Positions 61,327-64,000 of a DNA stretch of 64,000 nucleotides are shown piece by piece. The notes under the pieces were generated by a model. The model ran no database searches. It saw only the letters and a list, made by a program, of their open reading frames with translations, and was not told where the DNA came from. Position 1 is the stretch's first letter; each line of letters opens with the position of its first letter. Origin of the DNA: Membranipora membranacea (lineage: Eukaryota; Bryozoa; Gymnolaemata; Cheilostomatida; Membraniporidae); assembly GCA_914767715.1 (NCBI GenBank), contig OU612074.1, positions 23,174,062 through 23,238,061 of the forward strand. The letters are read 5' to 3'. Position numbers and translations under genes: made by a program.

Positions 61327-64000
61327 TTACCAGATGTTACATTTATCTACTGGGTTCATTACAGAGCCAACAGGACAGCTGAATGCTTTAGCAAACTCAG
61401 GAGAATTTGATATGGATCCTATCACTCTGAAAATGACATGAGGTATTTGTGTTAAAAAAGAGGAAAATTGAAACATCAATGATTGTAGAGAAATAAAAGG
61501 GTGATCGTAATTTACATACATCAATCATAAAATGACAGGGTCAAAAAAATCTAAAATTGCAAAATTTAAAATTTGGATATTAGATTGTCGAGTAAGAGAT
61601 ATGATGATGTTTATCAGGTTAACGTACCTCCATTTTCCAGGAGTATGGTATCCAGCGGTGACCTGATCCTTCAACGATGACAGTCGGTCAACTGTACAAT
61701 CAACCTGAAAAAATGATCACCTGAAGTTCACAGTGGTGTTGAACATTTCACCTTTACTCGAATCATCTAGCATACATCATTTAATGAATTGAACAGCTCA
61801 TTCTGAGCCTAAAGCAATGAACAGCAAACCCAAGTTCACGCTCTTCATATGTGTAAATAGGAGTATGATCTAAAGTGTTTTGACAGAGATATGCTCACAG
61901 ATTTTGTGCCCATACAAAAATAGACCATCATAAACCCAATTCAATTCATAATGGTGCCCGCAGAACTATGGCAGGGACCTACTATGTAAAACCAAAGCTC
62001 CATTTAACTTAGGCCTCTTTTACTCCATTGATCTGAATTGGCAAATTTAAGTGCGATATTTTGTTGACCTGACACTGATATAGCCTTCATGGCTTTATTA
62101 CACAATCAAATTCAGCTTTGTCCGCTGAAGCCGGATGAAATTTGTCCTGATTCTTCATAAGCTCAAAAGCTACATACCTGGGCGAGATTGAGAAAGAATA
62201 ACTGTTTGGAGTTATATTGCACAAGTCCAGGTAGTCTCTGTCCTGGTCCGTTTGCTTCTTCGTGTTTCTGGAAAGCTTCATAGCTTGTCTTTATAGCTCC
62301 ATTATCAGCTATATTTTCAGCCAGCGTGTTTTCACCGTCCACCTGAAATTTACAAAACCTTTGAAATTCACCTGCTAAACACTTCAATATCAATTCATTT
62401 GCTTTTCAAACCTGACGTAAAGTCACATTCCAACTCACACACAAGCAGTACCAAGAACATCACTTTCTTTGGTAATGTCTCAAATACTTGAAGGAACCAA
62501 ATGTCAAATTTCAATCTTCAACAGAGGGCACAACTCTGTAATATGATCATTGCTTGGGAAAACCTCTATTTCCCTGTGACATCATAAGAACACTCTCTTT
62601 ATTCCATTCATATCCGTCTTAATATAAAGAATCAACAAGCTGTGTGTTCGACTGTCCCTTGGTGCAGCAAACACTGCCTGTCTATGACAAAACAGAGCGT
62701 GGGCTGCCACTAAATAGTGACGCAAGTTGCCCAAAGTCCTCGTACTGATAGTGTAATACATCCTAGTCATTGAATTCCATATCTGGAATAGCATCATTAG
62801 CTTTCTTTTGCAAAACAAAGGGCTTGCAAAAATAGCCAGTCCCTAGTAGCAATCTAGAAATGCCCTAATCATCGACACTGTGTGGGGTATAATTACTGTT
62901 TGCAATTTTGTAAACAAGACAATTTCTCAGGCTAATTATTCATGCTACTAGGGACAGCCAATCAGATAACAGTCAGATGGGTCCCTGTGTTTAGTATCCT
63001 AACCGTATAACGCTATGATACTATTTCCATTCTAAGAGAAGAATCTAATTCAGTGATCCTAGTAAATTAGAATGCATCCTAGAATTGAGGCCACGGGGGA
63101 CCTCCTAATCATGAGTGTGGAGCAAGCTGCAAGAAACTGAAACAGGCACTTATCGCAGTGACACTTTGACCTTAGCCAATAGGCTGAGAAGCTACTACTC
63201 ACATATTTGTCAACCTCTTCTACTTTGTAAGAGGAATACTGATCTATCATGCATTTTGTTTTTGCTAGGAATGAAGCTAGTGTTTTATCATCCCACCATT
63301 GGCCGATATTTCCATCTTTGTCAAAGAATCGACCTATTAAAATGGGATAAACAGAAAAACCTCTAAAGCGTAGTATGTGGTGAAGATACAAAGCCTATAA
63401 TGTAAGGATTGAGATTTGCATTCAAATTGCCGACAACCATGATCTCTAGCCGCACGGAAACTAACAACTAGAATCTGTAGCAAAATTGAAGCTGATCATT
63501 TTTTATTCCCAGTATGCACGACATCACTGATCGTGACTAACATACCAATGTCGTCGAATCCATGAGTGATTGAGTGTCCAATGAAGGATCCAATTCCTCC
63601 ATAGTTCAGTGACCTGTAAATTAAACACGAAAATATGAAGATGTACAGTGGGTTACAAAATGTCTATATCAAGGATGTTCTGGTGATTACGATATGTGTC
63701 ACAAAAATGCATCGAAGTTTTCATCAAAGTCTTTGTTACATTTTTATTATGCCATGTAATAATTGATAATGAATAAAACAAAGTCTCAGATAACAATTGT
63801 CTTCTCCTGTAAATTCTTTGTTTACTTACATCGGTTGCTCTTTGTGATAGAAAGGAGGCTGAAGGGCACCGGCAGGTAAGACTGAAAAAAATTTTAGTGG
63901 AAATTAAAAGAGCGGTTGAACTTACACATTTCATGTAGGCATGACGACATGATGAAGATATACCTGACATGCGAAATAGACATGGACATTTTTGGACTCA
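61327..64000 (-). CDS. Gene D: M13 (neprilysin-like) pseudopeptidase, last six exons, runs off the right edge
   Basis: Exons on the minus strand, in gene order: 63881-63830, 63613-63546, 63333-63203, 62342-62178, 61704-61628, 61426-61327 (stop TAA 61329-61327). Lengths 52, 68, 131, 165, 77 and 100 nt equal exons 14-19 of gene C exactly, with GT-AG borders and an open frame. Motifs: [16 protein letters not shown], then HSITH (63576-63562), with Ser in place of the catalytic Glu; [14 protein letters not shown]; a His in YHTPGKW matching neprilysin His711; and C-terminal KCNIW. The D protein reads GFDDIG after the zinc motif, closer to the canonical GFDD than GFDN in A-C. Exons 1-13 lie beyond position 64000. 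The gene converges on gene C, with about 7.9 kb between their stop codons. The shared exon-16 and exon-18 lengths suggest D is closer to C than to A/B. Confidence 0.92.
62768..63055 (-). mobile_element. hAT-like MITE, 288 bp, in gene D intron, with 8-bp target duplication
   Basis: Termini CATTGAATTC and GAATTCAGTG region (AATTCAGTG at the right end) form short inverted repeats. Both flanks are ATCCTAGT (62760-62767 and 63056-63063). Internal sequence matches 11283-11570 in reverse. An 8-bp duplication with CA...TG ends fits the hAT superfamily; no transposase is present. Confidence 0.8.
63562..63576 (-). other. Gene D zinc motif HSITH (inactive HExxH)
   Basis: Minus-strand codons CAC TCA ATC ACT CAT in exon 63613-63546. 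The catalytic Glu is Ser (TCA), one base from the Ala codon GCA used in gene C. Confidence 0.95.

Noticed and set aside
63653-63970. 105-codon minus-strand frame over gene D exon 14
   Set aside because: It reads exon 14 in the wrong frame; the family frame gives [10 protein letters not shown] between clear splice sites.

Overview
This is AT-rich animal nuclear DNA: every gene is split by GT-AG introns, and the introns and spacers are full of tRNA-derived SINEs, non-LTR retrotransposon ends and MITE-like elements. Nothing is bacterial or viral. An invertebrate is likely; I cannot name the phylum.

The window holds a tandem cluster of M13 (neprilysin/ECE-type) membrane metallopeptidase-like genes. 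Gene A (357-9188, +) is the 3' part of a gene that starts left of the window. Gene B (26794-40753, +; 19 exons, 748 aa) and gene C (43517-53455, +; 19 exons, 755 aa) look complete. Gene D (61327 to beyond 64000, -) shows its last six exons. Between A and B lies C', a copy of C reduced by two large deletions (12270-15382). Two single-exon remnants also occur: a transmembrane exon near 25.8 kb and a terminal exon at 57017-57104. B and C are type II membrane proteins with a cytoplasmic tail of about 22-26 residues, one membrane segment and a full M13 ectodomain.

The main observation is that none of the four genes encodes the catalytic glutamate of the HExxH zinc motif. The motif reads HAITH in A and B, HAMTH in C and HSITH in D. 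Both zinc-binding histidines and the downstream ENIADN motif (third zinc ligand and supporting aspartate) are kept. A and B have also lost the histidine that matches the transition-state-stabilising His711 of neprilysin (Thr in A, Lys in B). Reading frames, splice sites and structural cysteines are intact, so this looks like a conserved family of zinc-binding pseudopeptidases rather than decaying genes.

Layout: bases 1-17.83 kb (A + C') are paralogous to about 30.55-55.87 kb (B + C), introns and spacer included. A two-gene module was therefore duplicated and then reshaped by deletions and insertions. From 17.83 to 26.7 kb there are nested inverted and direct repeats, a TIR element, a minisatellite and otherwise unassigned spacer. 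From 55.87 to 61.3 kb there are the orphan terminal exon, a tRNA-Lys(UUU) gene and repeats, followed by gene D, which is convergent with C.
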